Shown here: positions 31,103 through 39,258 of the stretch, one piece after another
Layout: each line of letters opens with the position of its first letter
How positions within the stretch are numbered: position 1 is the stretch's first letter
DNA from: SHZI01 sp964391025
GTDB taxonomy: Bacteria; Pseudomonadota; Gammaproteobacteria; Steroidobacterales; GCA-2729495
Reading direction: 5' to 3'
DNA: 39,953 nt
Assembly (NCBI GenBank): GCA_964391025.1
Contig: CAYMKJ010000123.1
Location: 1-39,953, forward strand
Position numbers and translations under genes: made by a program
Notes under the pieces: generated by a model
What the model saw: only the letters and a program-made list of their open reading frames with translations
What the model was told of the DNA's origin: nothing
Database searches by the model: none

Positions 31103-32071
31103 TCAGTAGCGGACCAGCGCGGAGCCCCACGTAAGGCCACCGCCGAAGGCTTCAAGCAGCAGCAGGTGACCACGCTTCACTCGCCCGTCGCGGACCGCCA
31201 CATCGAGCGCCATCGGGATCGACGCAGCGGAGGTATTGCCGTGGTCCTGAAGCGTCAGCACGACTTTTTCCATGGGCATGTCGAGCCGCTTGGCGGTAGC
31301 CTGAATGATGCGGATGTTGGCCTGGTGGGGAATCAGCCAGTCGATGGCCGCGTGGTCGAGATCATTCGCGGCCAGCGCCTGGTCCACGATGCTTTCGAGC
31401 GTCTTCACGGCCACCTTGAAGACCTCATTGCCCTTCATCTGAAGGTAGGGCCGCTCCAAGTCCCCAGGCCGCTGCAGCCGCGACGTGCCGTAGGGGTGGT
31501 AGAGCAGATCACCGTAGTGGCCGTCGGCCCCGAGGTGGCAAGACAGGATGCCGGGTTCGTCAGCCGGCTTGAGGACGACCGCACCGGCGCCATCACCGAA
31601 CAGCACACAGGTGGCCCGGTCGCTCCAGTCCACGATCCGCGACAGGGTCTCGGCCCCGATTACCAGGGCGCACTTCGCCATGCCGCTGGCAACGAAACGG
31701 TCGGCCATGCTGAGAGCGTAGATGAAGCCACTGCAAGCCGCTTCCACGCTGAACGCTGCACACCCGTGAATACCGAGGCGGCGTTGCACGAGGCAGCCGA
31801 CGTTGGGAAACACCTGGTCGGGAGTCGTGGTCCCCACTACGAGGAAATCGATGTCCGCCGGGGTGACGCCCGCGGCCGCCATGGCCTGCCGCGCCGCCTG
31901 TTCGGCCAGATCGCTGGTGGCCTGGGTATCGGCGGCGACGTGCCGGCGTTCGATGCCCGTGCGGGTGCGGATCCATTCCTCTGTCGTGTCCACCATCGAC
32001 TCCAGCTCACGATTGGTGAGAACACGCTCAGGCAGGTAGCGTCCAGTGCCGGCAATGCGTGAGTACGTCAT
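31103..32071 (-). CDS. fabH: Beta-ketoacyl-ACP synthase III
   Basis: FabH starts fatty acid synthesis by condensing acetyl-CoA with malonyl-ACP. The 322-residue protein has the Cys-His-Asn triad: Cys113 in EAACSGF, His249 in IPHQANIRI and Asn279 in DHGNTSAAS. TTEEWIRTRTGI near the N-terminus and EAFGGGLTWGSALVRY at the end are standard. It overlaps plsX by 4 bp (ATGA). In E. coli fabD-fabG-acpP follow; here the next genes are a DASS transporter and an L,D-transpeptidase. Confidence 0.97.
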   Translation of the reverse strand: MTYSRIAGTGRYLPERVLTNRELESMVDTTEEWIRTRTGIERRHVAADTQATSDLAEQAARQAMAAAGVTPADIDFLVVGTTTPDQVFPNVGCLVQRRLGIHGCAAFSVEAACSGFIYALSMADRFVASGMAKCALVIGAETLSRIVDWSDRATCVLFGDGAGAVVLKPADEPGILSCHLGADGHYGDLLYHPYGTSRLQRPGDLERPYLQMKGNEVFKVAVKTLESIVDQALAANDLDHAAIDWLIPHQANIRIIQATAKRLDMPMEKVVLTLQDHGNTSAASIPMALDVAVRDGRVKRGHLLLLEAFGGGLTWGSALVRY

Positions 32072-33078
32072 CCAACCTGCTCGCTCATGAGTTCACGAAT
32101 CTGGTCGGGAACGCCCTTCTCAGCCTCCACCAGGGCCACGGAAATCGCCTGCTGGAAAGCCAGGACATCGGCGGCGCCGTGACTCTTGATGACGATGCCA
32201 TTGAGCCCCACGAGACTGGCCCCATTGTAACGGCGCGGGTCGAGGCGACGACCCAGTGAACGCAGCACCGGCCAGGCAACCAGTCCAGCCAGTCGGCCGT
32301 AGAGGTTACTGCGGAACTCGATCTCAAGGAAATGCCGGATCAGCTTGGCGGTACCTTCCATGGACTTCAGGGCCACATTGCCGCTGAATCCATCGCAGAC
32401 CACAACATCAGCACGGTCGTCCTGGATCGCATCCGCCTCAACAAAGCCAACGTAGTTCAGGCGGCTGCCGCCCAGGCGCAACGCCGCCTGCTTCACGATG
32501 TCATTACCCTTGATGTCCTCCTCACCGATATTGAGGAGGCCGATCCTGGGCCGGTCAATGCCCTCGGTTACCCGGGCTACGACGGAGCCCATGACCGCAA
32601 ATTCATAGAGCTGCTCGACCGAGCAGTCGGCGTTGGCACCGAGGTCGAGCATATAGATTGCCCCGTGCCGGGTGGGCAGCCGGGCCATGATGGCTGGACG
32701 TTCGATGCCGGGCAGCGTCTTCAGGACGAAACGGCCGGTGGCCATCAGGGCGCCAGTATTGCCGGCACTGACGCAGGCGTCCGCGCTGCCATCCTTGACC
32801 AGATCTACCGCCACGCGCATGGAAGAGTTCTTCTTCTTGCGCAGGGCATCGGCTGGCGACTCGTCCATCATCACGATCTGGCGAGCGTCGTGAATCTCGA
32901 CGCTGGGAGGGAGGCCGCCCGCCGCTGCCGCCAGCGTCTCCAGAATTTCGCGCTGACCAACCAGAAGAATGCGCACACCAGGTCGGCGGCGCACGAACTC
33001 GATGGACGCGGGCACACAGACCTCTGCCCCGGCATCCCCACCCATGGCATCGACGGCAATCGTAACGGGCTCGGCCAT
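32068..33078 (-). CDS. plsX: Phosphate acyltransferase PlsX
   Basis: PlsX converts acyl-ACP to acyl-phosphate for phospholipid synthesis and links FabH to PlsY. The 336-residue protein starts MAEPVTIAVDAMGGDAGAEV and contains SAGNTGALMATG, MLDLGANADCS and VVCDGFSGNVALKSMEG, all diagnostic. The frame stays open to 33279, but that part overlaps rpmF; ATG 33078 has AAGGGG at good spacing. A 106-bp gap separates it from rpmF. The rpmF-plsX-fabH order is widely conserved. Confidence 0.97.
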   Translation of the reverse strand: MAEPVTIAVDAMGGDAGAEVCVPASIEFVRRRPGVRILLVGQREILETLAAAAGGLPPSVEIHDARQIVMMDESPADALRKKKNSSMRVAVDLVKDGSADACVSAGNTGALMATGRFVLKTLPGIERPAIMARLPTRHGAIYMLDLGANADCSVEQLYEFAVMGSVVARVTEGIDRPRIGLLNIGEEDIKGNDIVKQAALRLGGSRLNYVGFVEADAIQDDRADVVVCDGFSGNVALKSMEGTAKLIRHFLEIEFRSNLYGRLAGLVAWPVLRSLGRRLDPRRYNGASLVGLNGIVIKSHGAADVLAFQQAISVALVEAEKGVPDQIRELMSEQVG

Positions 33079-33184
33079 CAGTGGCCCCTTGCGCCTGAGG
33101 TCTTCGACCAGCTTGTCGGGGGCACCAGGCGTCTGGCAGCCGGAAGGTGAGGACTCCGGCCCAGTATTTGAGCCGGGGAAACGA

Positions 33185-33376
33185 CTATTCGGTGTCGCCG
33201 TCGTCGCGGGTCTCGATGACCTTCTTGCCGCGATAGTAGCCGTCGGCGCTGATGTGATGCCGCCGATGGGTCTCGCCACTGGTTGGCTCGACGGAAATGG
33301 CCGGACTTTTCAGCCGGTCGTGGGCTTGACGCATACCCTTGCGCGAAGGGGTCACGCGACTCTTTTGTACTGCCAT
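33185..33376 (-). CDS. rpmF: 50S ribosomal protein L32
   Basis: The 63-residue protein reads MAVQKSRVTPSRKGMRQAHD, then SGETHRRHHISADGYYRGKK, matching L32. There are no zinc-binding cysteines, so this is the zinc-independent (C-minus) form, as in E. coli. It follows yceD by 18 bp, the usual pairing. Confidence 0.98.
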   Translation of the reverse strand: MAVQKSRVTPSRKGMRQAHDRLKSPAISVEPTSGETHRRHHISADGYYRGKKVIETRDDGDTE

Positions 33377-33394
33377 CGCAGATCTCCTGGTAAC

Positions 33395-33931
33395 TCACTC
33401 ATCACCCTGCCGGTCACCACGACCCAGCAGGTCGGCGAGCCCGGCCAGTGGCCGGTGCATCTCGCCCGAATTCGCTTGCTCTTCGCGGCCACACAGGGCC
33501 GTCTCCAGGTGCTTGGGCGCCAGCGGGAGTGCCGCCAGTACCTCATCTTCAACAACCTGCTCCGGCACCAGTTCGCCATCGGCCAGCAGCATCGTCTCGA
33601 ACGGATCTGCCAGACCAGTAGCCTCCGCGTCATTGCGGACTATCGTCAAAAGCACATCCACTGCCACTGGCCAGACCAGCAGTTCCACGCAGCGCTGGCA
33701 GACCAGGGGAACAGACCCGGCCACGATCAGGTGGACCTGCGGGCACCCTTCCGACCCCGACTGAAAAGTGAAGCTTGCCGTCAGGCGTGCGGCCTCGCCC
33801 GCCGAAGGTGAAAGGGCCGCCAGACGTGCCAGAGAGGACACGGGGAAGCTGAGATCGAGCGTCGCCCCGCGGGCGACCAGATCTTTAAGCTCCACCGATC
33901 CGATGCGCCCCGCCACCATCGCGGTACGCAT
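33395..33931 (-). CDS. yceD: YceD / DUF177 family protein (23S rRNA accumulation)
   Basis: YceD proteins are needed for normal 23S rRNA accumulation and are almost always encoded just before rpmF. The 178-residue protein has an N-terminal beta region, the central PLVCQRCVELL with the conserved Cys-x2-Cys, and the C-terminal VVEDEVLAALPLAPKH typical of DUF177. I chose ATG 33931; a TTG at 33958 is in frame. A near-perfect promoter (33930-33958) overlaps this ATG, so transcripts from it would have to use ATG 33919 (residue 5) or be almost leaderless. Confidence 0.88.
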   Translation of the reverse strand: MRTAMVAGRIGSVELKDLVARGATLDLSFPVSSLARLAALSPSAGEAARLTASFTFQSGSEGCPQVHLIVAGSVPLVCQRCVELLVWPVAVDVLLTIVRNDAEATGLADPFETMLLADGELVPEQVVEDEVLAALPLAPKHLETALCGREEQANSGEMHRPLAGLADLLGRGDRQGDE

Positions 33932-33958
33932 GATAGGTACCCTACCTGAGTGTGTCAA
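33930..33958 (-). promoter_or_regulatory. Near-consensus promoter overlapping the yceD start
   Basis: On the minus strand TTGACA (33953-33958, perfect) and TATCAT (33930-33935, 5/6) are 17 bp apart. The -10 shares two bases with the annotated yceD ATG. It probably drives yceD-rpmF-plsX-fabH and the two downstream genes, or the downstream genes only if yceD starts elsewhere. Confidence 0.6.
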
Positions 33959-33993
33959 AATTCAGCCGCTTCCGCTTACGGAGCCGAGCTGCC

Positions 33994-34581
33994 TTGGTCC
34001 CACCCCCCCGCATTGTCCTGGCTTCCCAATCCCCTTACAGACGTGATCTGCTGAGCCGGCTGCTGCCCGATTTTGAGACCCTGGCGCCCCTCGTGGACGA
34101 ATCGCGGCGGCCTGGGGAACCTCCGCGGGAACTGGCCCTGCGCCTGGCGCGGCTGAAGGCAGCGGCTGGCGCGCATCGGCACCCGCTGGCCCTGGTCGTT
34201 GGCAGCGACCAGGTGGCCGCTCTTGGAGCCGACACCCTGGGCAAGCCTGGCACGCCAGAACGGGCCGTGGACCAGCTGCTCCAGTGCGCCGGGCAGCTGG
34301 TGGAGTTCTACACGGCAATCTGCGTGGCGGGCCCCGGGGATCAGCCCGAGCTCAGCCATATCGACACGACCCGGGTCCGCTTCCGCTCGCTCACCCGGCC
34401 TGAGGCCGAGCGTTATGTCGCGGCAGACCAGCCGCTGGATTGCGCCGGAAGTTTCAAGGCCGAGAGTCGCGGGGTCCTGCTCCTCGACAGCATCGACAGC
34501 CGGGACCCAACCGCGATTCAGGGCCTGCCCCTGATCTGGCTGGGCCGCGCGCTCCTCAGCCGCGGCGTGCCGCTGCTCTAG
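33994..34581 (+). CDS. yceF: Maf-like nucleotide pyrophosphatase (YceF type)
   Basis: Maf/YceF enzymes hydrolyse non-canonical nucleotides; the E. coli YceF branch prefers m7GTP. The protein has the family motifs IVLASQSPYRRDLLSRL near the start, the acidic pair LVDESRRPGEPP, VVGSDQVAAL, and late CAGSFKAESRGV and DPTAIQGLPL. I chose TTG 33994 (195 residues, close to E. coli 194), with GGAG about 10 bp upstream. A GTG at 33952 would add 14 residues with no family support. It diverges from yceD and converges with rluC, as in the E. coli neighbourhood. Confidence 0.88.
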   Translation: MVPPPRIVLASQSPYRRDLLSRLLPDFETLAPLVDESRRPGEPPRELALRLARLKAAAGAHRHPLALVVGSDQVAALGADTLGKPGTPERAVDQLLQCAGQLVEFYTAICVAGPGDQPELSHIDTTRVRFRSLTRPEAERYVAADQPLDCAGSFKAESRGVLLLDSIDSRDPTAIQGLPLIWLGRALLSRGVPLL

Positions 34582-34617
34582 TCTTGTGGCTTAGGCCTGC
34601 GGATTAGGCCGACATCT

Positions 34618-35586
34618 CTAGCCGGATGCCTGCACCCTGGTAGTCGTCCTGCGGAGCTGGTCCAGCGGCGCCGTCAGGTCATCGCCCAGCGGTGCCTCGA
34701 TGCGAATCGGGTCGCCGCTGCCCGGGCTGTGGAAACCCAGCGAGCGGGCATGCAGAAATAACCGCTTGAGCCCTTGCCCCGCCACGATGGGATCGTCGGG
34801 GGGTCCGTAGCGCTCATCGCCAGCGACCGGGTGCCCGATGGAGGCCGCATGCACCCGGATCTGGTGCGTGCGTCCGGTGGCCAGGTGGACTTCAGCGAGT
34901 ACCGCGTTTGCGAACCGCTCCAGCGGCACGAAATGGGTGACCGCTTCCTTGCCTGCAGCATCAACCCGGACATGGCGCTCTCCACCGCGACGCTCGTCCG
35001 TCACTAGCGGTGCATCGACGGTGCGCGCTCTCCCGGACCAGGGGCCGATGAGCAGCGCCAGATACCGCTTGTCCACGCTGCCCGCGCGAAACTGTGCATG
35101 CAGCGCGCGCAGGGCCGCGGCGCGTTTGGCAATCAGGAGGCAGCCGCTCGTGTCCCGATCCAGCCGATGCACCAGTTCCAGATTACTGTGCGGGCCACGG
35201 GTGGCCCGCAGCAGTTCGATCGCGCCCAGGCTGATGCCACTCCCCCCGTGCACGGCCAGACCGGATGGCTTGTTCAACACCAGCAGATCCGCGTCCTCGT
35301 GCAAAACGAGCGCCTCGATCCAGTCGGCGCGCAAGCGACTCGGGGGTGGGGCGTTCGTCGCGTCGGGCTGCCGCACTGGCGGCACCCGCACCTCGTCGCC
35401 GGAATTCAAGCGGTAACTGGCCTGGACGCGGCGACTGTTGACGCGCACCTGACCGCTCCGTATGAGTCGATAGACGTGAGCCCGCGGCACACCCTTCAGA
35501 CGAGCCAGCAGGAAATTGTCGAGCCGCCGTCCGGCTTCCTCGTCGCCAGCGGTGACGCGGACTGCCCGCAGTGCGGCAGCGCTCAC
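34618..35586 (-). CDS. rluC: 23S rRNA pseudouridine synthase RluC
   Basis: RluC makes pseudouridines 955, 2504 and 2580 in E. coli 23S rRNA. The 322-residue protein has an N-terminal S4 RNA-binding domain (RRLDNFLLARLKGVPRAHVY, then LIRSGQVRVNSRR). The catalytic domain has HRLDRDTSG (Asp143; Asp144 in E. coli) and the ATGRTHQIRVHAASIGHPVA block. It starts at GTG 35586 with AGGAAA just upstream. It lies between maf and rne with rne divergent, as in E. coli, which supports the RluC rather than RluD assignment. Confidence 0.93.
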   Translation of the reverse strand: MSAAALRAVRVTAGDEEAGRRLDNFLLARLKGVPRAHVYRLIRSGQVRVNSRRVQASYRLNSGDEVRVPPVRQPDATNAPPPSRLRADWIEALVLHEDADLLVLNKPSGLAVHGGSGISLGAIELLRATRGPHSNLELVHRLDRDTSGCLLIAKRAAALRALHAQFRAGSVDKRYLALLIGPWSGRARTVDAPLVTDERRGGERHVRVDAAGKEAVTHFVPLERFANAVLAEVHLATGRTHQIRVHAASIGHPVAGDERYGPPDDPIVAGQGLKRLFLHARSLGFHSPGSGDPIRIEAPLGDDLTAPLDQLRRTTTRVQASG

Positions 35587-35627
35587 CGGATTTCCTGTCG
35601 CTGCAAGGGCTTAAGCCTCTGATTGCG

Positions 35628-35656
35628 TTGCCGGCATGGATGACCGCTGTTATAGT
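35628..35656 (+). promoter_or_regulatory. Putative rne promoter with extended -10
   Basis: TTGCCG (35628-35633) and TATAGT (35651-35656) are 17 bp apart, and the -10 is preceded by TGT, giving an extended -10. The expected transcript starts near 35663, leaving a leader of about 440 nt before the rne ATG at 36107. Confidence 0.6.
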
Positions 35657-35738
35657 AACCAACTGCCAGGCCAAGCGTCGTCGGGTGTCGATCCCCGTTG
35701 TTTTGCAGCCCCCGAATGGCCAACGCAGTCTCCATCGA

Positions 35739-35793
35739 CCCGCCGCTTGGCGGGCCGCAAGGCAAGGCCCGCCAATGGCGGGCAAGAGCGGGC
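35739..35793 (+). promoter_or_regulatory. Tandem, mutually exclusive hairpins in the rne leader
   Basis: Hairpin 1 is CCCGCC-GCTT-GGCGGG (35739-35754) and hairpin 2 is GCCCGCC-AAT-GGCGGGC (35767-35783). The right arm of the first and left arm of the second can instead pair over 8 bp, GGCGGGCC (35749-35756) with GGCCCGCC (35766-35773). A fifth segment GCGGGCC (35787-35793) can also compete. This arrangement resembles an attenuator or a REP-type element; no T-run follows. Confidence 0.65.
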
Positions 35794-36106
35794 CTCCTGC
35801 TGGTGTGGCTGACTTGGTGTAACCAAGGGAGCCAGTCCAGCGTCGGTCAGGCAAGAATTCCGAGGATCTGGCGCGTGGCTAGCTGCAAGGCACAAATAAC
35901 TCACCGCAGACTCGAATCCGGGCACGGGACGGTCGGACAGTCGTCCGCGTTCAACCCTGCCCGACGTCTTGCCCGACGTCCTGACCGGCACCAGCCGGGA
36001 AGCCCATTTTTTATAGATACAGGTATGCACACAAGTACAGACACGGCTGCAGGCACACGTCCTGTCACCGGTACTGTCACCTGTCATTTTTTGCACGCAG
36101 GGTCCT

Positions 36107-38680
36107 ATGAAGAGAATGCTCGTCAATGCAACTCAGGAAGAAGAGTTGCGCGTGGCCATGGTCGATGGCCAGCGGCTGTTCGATCTTGATATCGAGAGCC
36201 AGTCCAGGGAACAGAAGAAAGCCAATATCTACAAAGGCCGGATCACGCGGATCGAGCCCAGTCTCGACGCGGCCTTCATAGAGTACGGTGCCGACCGCCA
36301 TGGCTTCCTGCCGCTGAAGGAAGTCTCCCCGGAATATTTCGTCAATGAACCAGGCCCGGACGGCCGGATCAATATCCGCGATGTCATCCGCGAAGGCCAG
36401 GACATCGTGGTCCAGGTCGAAAAGGAGGAGCGCGGCACCAAGGGCGCGGCACTCACCACCTTCATAAGTCTCGCGGGACGTTTTATCGTCCTCATGCCGA
36501 ACAATCCCCGCTCGGGGGGCGTTTCCCGGCGTATCAGCGACGCGGACCGGGACGAGATGCGGGAAGCCCTCAACGATGTCGAGGTGCCGGAAGGCATGGG
36601 CGTCATCGTGCGGACCGCCGGTGTCGGCCGGTCGCCCGAAGAACTCAAATGGGATATGGACTACCTTCTCGGGATCTGGGAGGCCATAAAAAAGGCCGCC
36701 GTCAGTCGCCCGGCCCCGTTCCTGATCTTCCAGGACAGCAACGCCATCATCCGCGCTCTCCGCGACCACCTCGCCAACGACGTGGGCGAAATCCTGATTG
36801 ACGACGAGGCGGCCTACGAAGAGGCCCGCCAGTTCGTCGAGCGGGCCATGCCGCAGAACCTGCGCAAGCTGCGCCTGTACAGCGACCCCGTGCCCCTCTT
36901 CACCCGTTACCAGATCGAGAGCCAGATCGAATCTGCCTTCTCCCACACGGTGGAGCTGCCGTCGGGTGGCAGCATCGTGATCGACCACACGGAAGCGCTG
37001 GTGTCTATCGACATCAACTCCGCCCGCGCCACCAAAGGCAGCGACATCGAGGCCACCGCCTACGCCACCAATCTGGAAGCTGCCGAGGAGATTGCCCGGC
37101 AGCTGCGCCTGCGCGATCTCGGTGGTCTCATCGTGATCGATTTCATCGACATGGGGCCCCAGCGCAATCAGCGCGATGTTGAGAACCGGCTTCGCGACGC
37201 CGTCCACATGGACCGGGCGCGGGTCCAGATCGGCAAGATCTCGCGGTTCGGTCTGCTCGAAATGTCTCGGCAGCGGCTCCGACCCTCCCTGGGCGAATCC
37301 GCCCACCAGACGTGCCCGCGCTGTAGTGGCATGGGCAACATCCGGAGTGTCGAGTCGCTGGCTCTGGCGGTACTGCGCCTGATCGGCGAGGAAACGCGCA
37401 AGGACCGGACCTCCAAGGTCATCGCCCAGTTACCCGTCGATGTCGCCAACTACCTGCTGAATGAAAAGCGCGAGTGGATTCGCACGATCGAGGCCCGGGA
37501 CAACCTCCAGATCGTACTGGTCGCCAATCCGGAACTGCAGACGCCCAACTACACCCTGCGGCGTGTACGGGACGATCAGACCACGCTCCCGGAAAACGCA
37601 GTGGCCAGTTATCAGCTCGCGGTGCCGGCGGATGACAAGCCGCCAGAAAACGACGACGTCGGTCAGCAGCGGCCAAAGGCTCAGGCGCCCGTGGTGGCCA
37701 GTATCCTGCCGTCGACGCCAGCCCCGACCCCCGCACCAGCGGTGCCGACACCAGCGCCGGCAGTTGCGGTTCCTGGGCTGCTCACCCGCCTGAAGATCTG
37801 GCTGCTCGGCTCCGGACAACCCGACGCACCGACCCCCGAGGTGGCAGCACCGCGGCGCGCCGAGCAGGGTCCGCGCAGCCGCGGAGACGGCCGGCCCCAG
37901 CAGGGTCGGCACCGCGGTCCGGGTGGAGATCGTTCGGCACCCCGGCGTGGCACCCGGCCACCCCGTCGGGAGTTCGACCCGAGTCAGGCGCGCCCGCCCC
38001 AGCAGGCCGGCCGGTCTGGCGAACCGCGGAACAATGGTAACGGCGGCGACGTGCGCCCGACGGGCGATGCCGGCGCGGCTAACCAGCGCAGAGACGGAAA
38101 CCGGGGTGGCAGCCGCGGTCCCGGTCAGAGCAGCGCGCAAGGCCAGGACCAGAACCAGAATTCAGCACCTGGAAATCCCAACGGCGACCGCCCCCGGCGC
38201 AGCCGCCGGCGCCGCGGCGGACCTGACCGGGATCCCCAGCGGGCTCCCCAGCCGGATGGGCAGGACGGGCCCCGTGCTGACGGTCGGCGAGAGGGGCCAA
38301 ATCGGACCGAGCCAGTCCGGACCGCAAATATGCAGGCCGACAACCCGGGTTCCGCGCCGGCGGAAACGAGCCCGCGGGATCCGCATCAGGAGACGATGCC
38401 CATGCTGACGCCCGTCGGGCCCAGCGTCGTTCCATCTGAAAGTAACGCAAGCCCTCGCGAGACGGTAGTGCGTGAGACCGCAGCCTCCGAACCCTATATC
38501 GAACGGGACACCCAACGGCGCCTGCCCTGGGAAACCGGCAACGTTGCTCCCGCCGCTCCGCCTGCCGCACCTGCTGCCGCACCTGCTGCGGCTCCACCGC
38601 CACGCCCGGCAACGACGCACACGGTCTGGTCGGGATCCTCGAACGGTAGCGGCGAAAATCGCGAGTCCGGGACCGACTAG
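36107..38680 (+). CDS. rne: Ribonuclease E
   Basis: RNase E is the main endonuclease for mRNA decay and rRNA/tRNA processing. The 857-residue protein opens MKRMLVNATQEEELRVAMVD. The S1 domain contains NIYKGRITRIEPSLDAAFIE. The DNase I-like domain carries metal ligands Asp302 (SIDINSA) and Asp345 (IDFIDMG), one residue off E. coli numbering. The zinc link CPRCSG has Cys403 and Cys406. After residue 520 it is disordered and rich in Pro, Arg and Gly. LLTRLKIWLLGSG near 562 resembles the amphipathic membrane-binding helix, and arginine patches (PRRSRRRRGG) probably bind RNA. It is shorter than E. coli RNase E. Its TAG shares the palindrome CTAG with the opposing phosphatase stop. Confidence 0.97.
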   Translation: MKRMLVNATQEEELRVAMVDGQRLFDLDIESQSREQKKANIYKGRITRIEPSLDAAFIEYGADRHGFLPLKEVSPEYFVNEPGPDGRINIRDVIREGQDIVVQVEKEERGTKGAALTTFISLAGRFIVLMPNNPRSGGVSRRISDADRDEMREALNDVEVPEGMGVIVRTAGVGRSPEELKWDMDYLLGIWEAIKKAAVSRPAPFLIFQDSNAIIRALRDHLANDVGEILIDDEAAYEEARQFVERAMPQNLRKLRLYSDPVPLFTRYQIESQIESAFSHTVELPSGGSIVIDHTEALVSIDINSARATKGSDIEATAYATNLEAAEEIARQLRLRDLGGLIVIDFIDMGPQRNQRDVENRLRDAVHMDRARVQIGKISRFGLLEMSRQRLRPSLGESAHQTCPRCSGMGNIRSVESLALAVLRLIGEETRKDRTSKVIAQLPVDVANYLLNEKREWIRTIEARDNLQIVLVANPELQTPNYTLRRVRDDQTTLPENAVASYQLAVPADDKPPENDDVGQQRPKAQAPVVASILPSTPAPTPAPAVPTPAPAVAVPGLLTRLKIWLLGSGQPDAPTPEVAAPRRAEQGPRSRGDGRPQQGRHRGPGGDRSAPRRGTRPPRREFDPSQARPPQQAGRSGEPRNNGNGGDVRPTGDAGAANQRRDGNRGGSRGPGQSSAQGQDQNQNSAPGNPNGDRPRRSRRRRGGPDRDPQRAPQPDGQDGPRADGRREGPNRTEPVRTANMQADNPGSAPAETSPRDPHQETMPMLTPVGPSVVPSESNASPRETVVRETAASEPYIERDTQRRLPWETGNVAPAAPPAAPAAAPAAAPPPRPATTHTVWSGSSNGSGENRESGTD

Positions 38681-39258
38681 CCCACCGGGCTCCCGCCCTC
38701 TGCAGGGCGGCGAGCAGCAATTCGCTCCACTTCGTCGAGGAGGCCAGCCATGGCCTCCTCGACGAGATCGAGGACCCGCTCGAAGCCCAGCGTCCCGCCG
38801 TAGTAGGGATCCGGCACACTCCGGCGTTCCGCCCCCTCAGTCAACCGAGGGCCGGCCAACCCAGGTTCCGCAAACTCCAGCAGCAGGCGGATCTTGTGGT
38901 GATGCTCCGCACCAGCCAATTCCAGCAGGGCCGATTGATTGTCGTCGTCCATCGCCAGCACCAGGTCAAATCGTTCGAAATCGGCGGGCATCACCCGCCG
39001 GGCCCGCAGCCTGGAAACGTCGATGCCCCGCCGGAGGGCCGCCGCCTGGGCACGCGGATCGGGCGGCGCGCCATCGTGGTAGCCGTGCGTACCCGCAGAG
39101 TCGATCTCGACCGGCACGGCGAGTCCGCGCTCCGCGACCCGCTGACGCAGCATGCCCTCGGCCATCGGCGAGCGGCAGATGTTGCCCATGCAGACCATCA
39201 GGACACGCACTGAAGGCGTAGCCGGAACAGCCGGCCTCTTCTTGCGAAACAACCTCAC
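38677..39258 (-). CDS. Low-molecular-weight protein-tyrosine phosphatase
   Basis: The 193-residue protein has the LMW-PTP loop VCMGNICRSPMAEG (Cys23 to Arg29, C-x5-R) near the start and the general acid Asp150 in VPDPYYGG. Bacterial relatives (Wzb, YwlE) remove phosphate from tyrosine kinases that control polysaccharide export, or from arginine; which applies here cannot be read directly. I chose GTG 39258, which overlaps the kdsB stop in GTGA; the frame is open to 39489 but that part overlaps kdsB. About 15 extra basic residues precede the domain. Coupling to kdsB suggests an envelope-polysaccharide link, which is inference. Confidence 0.92.
   Translation of the reverse strand: MRLFRKKRPAVPATPSVRVLMVCMGNICRSPMAEGMLRQRVAERGLAVPVEIDSAGTHGYHDGAPPDPRAQAAALRRGIDVSRLRARRVMPADFERFDLVLAMDDDNQSALLELAGAEHHHKIRLLLEFAEPGLAGPRLTEGAERRSVPDPYYGGTLGFERVLDLVEEAMAGLLDEVERIAARRPAEGGSPVG

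Larger units (their letters stand above)
35587..36106. other. Intergenic region: long rne leader
   Basis: The 520-bp gap between rluC and rne has no convincing gene; short ORFs on both strands lack ribosome sites and family resemblance. It holds a good promoter (35628-35656), two GC-rich hairpins that can re-pair (35739-35793), a 12-bp direct repeat TGCCCGACGTC(T/C) at 35958-35981, and two AT-rich CATTTTTT stretches near 36004 and 36085. CTGTCAC occurs twice near 36063-36080. E. coli rne also has a long leader (about 360 nt) through which RNase E limits its own mRNA. Confidence 0.6.

Noticed and set aside
33079..33279. Upstream extension of the plsX frame
   Set aside because: It overlaps rpmF; the PlsX family start MAEPVTIAVDAMGG and its ribosome site are at 33078.
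35698..36189. Possible small proteins in the rne leader (plus and minus strand frames)
   Set aside because: No ribosome sites, no recognisable motif, and the region is better explained as structured leader RNA.
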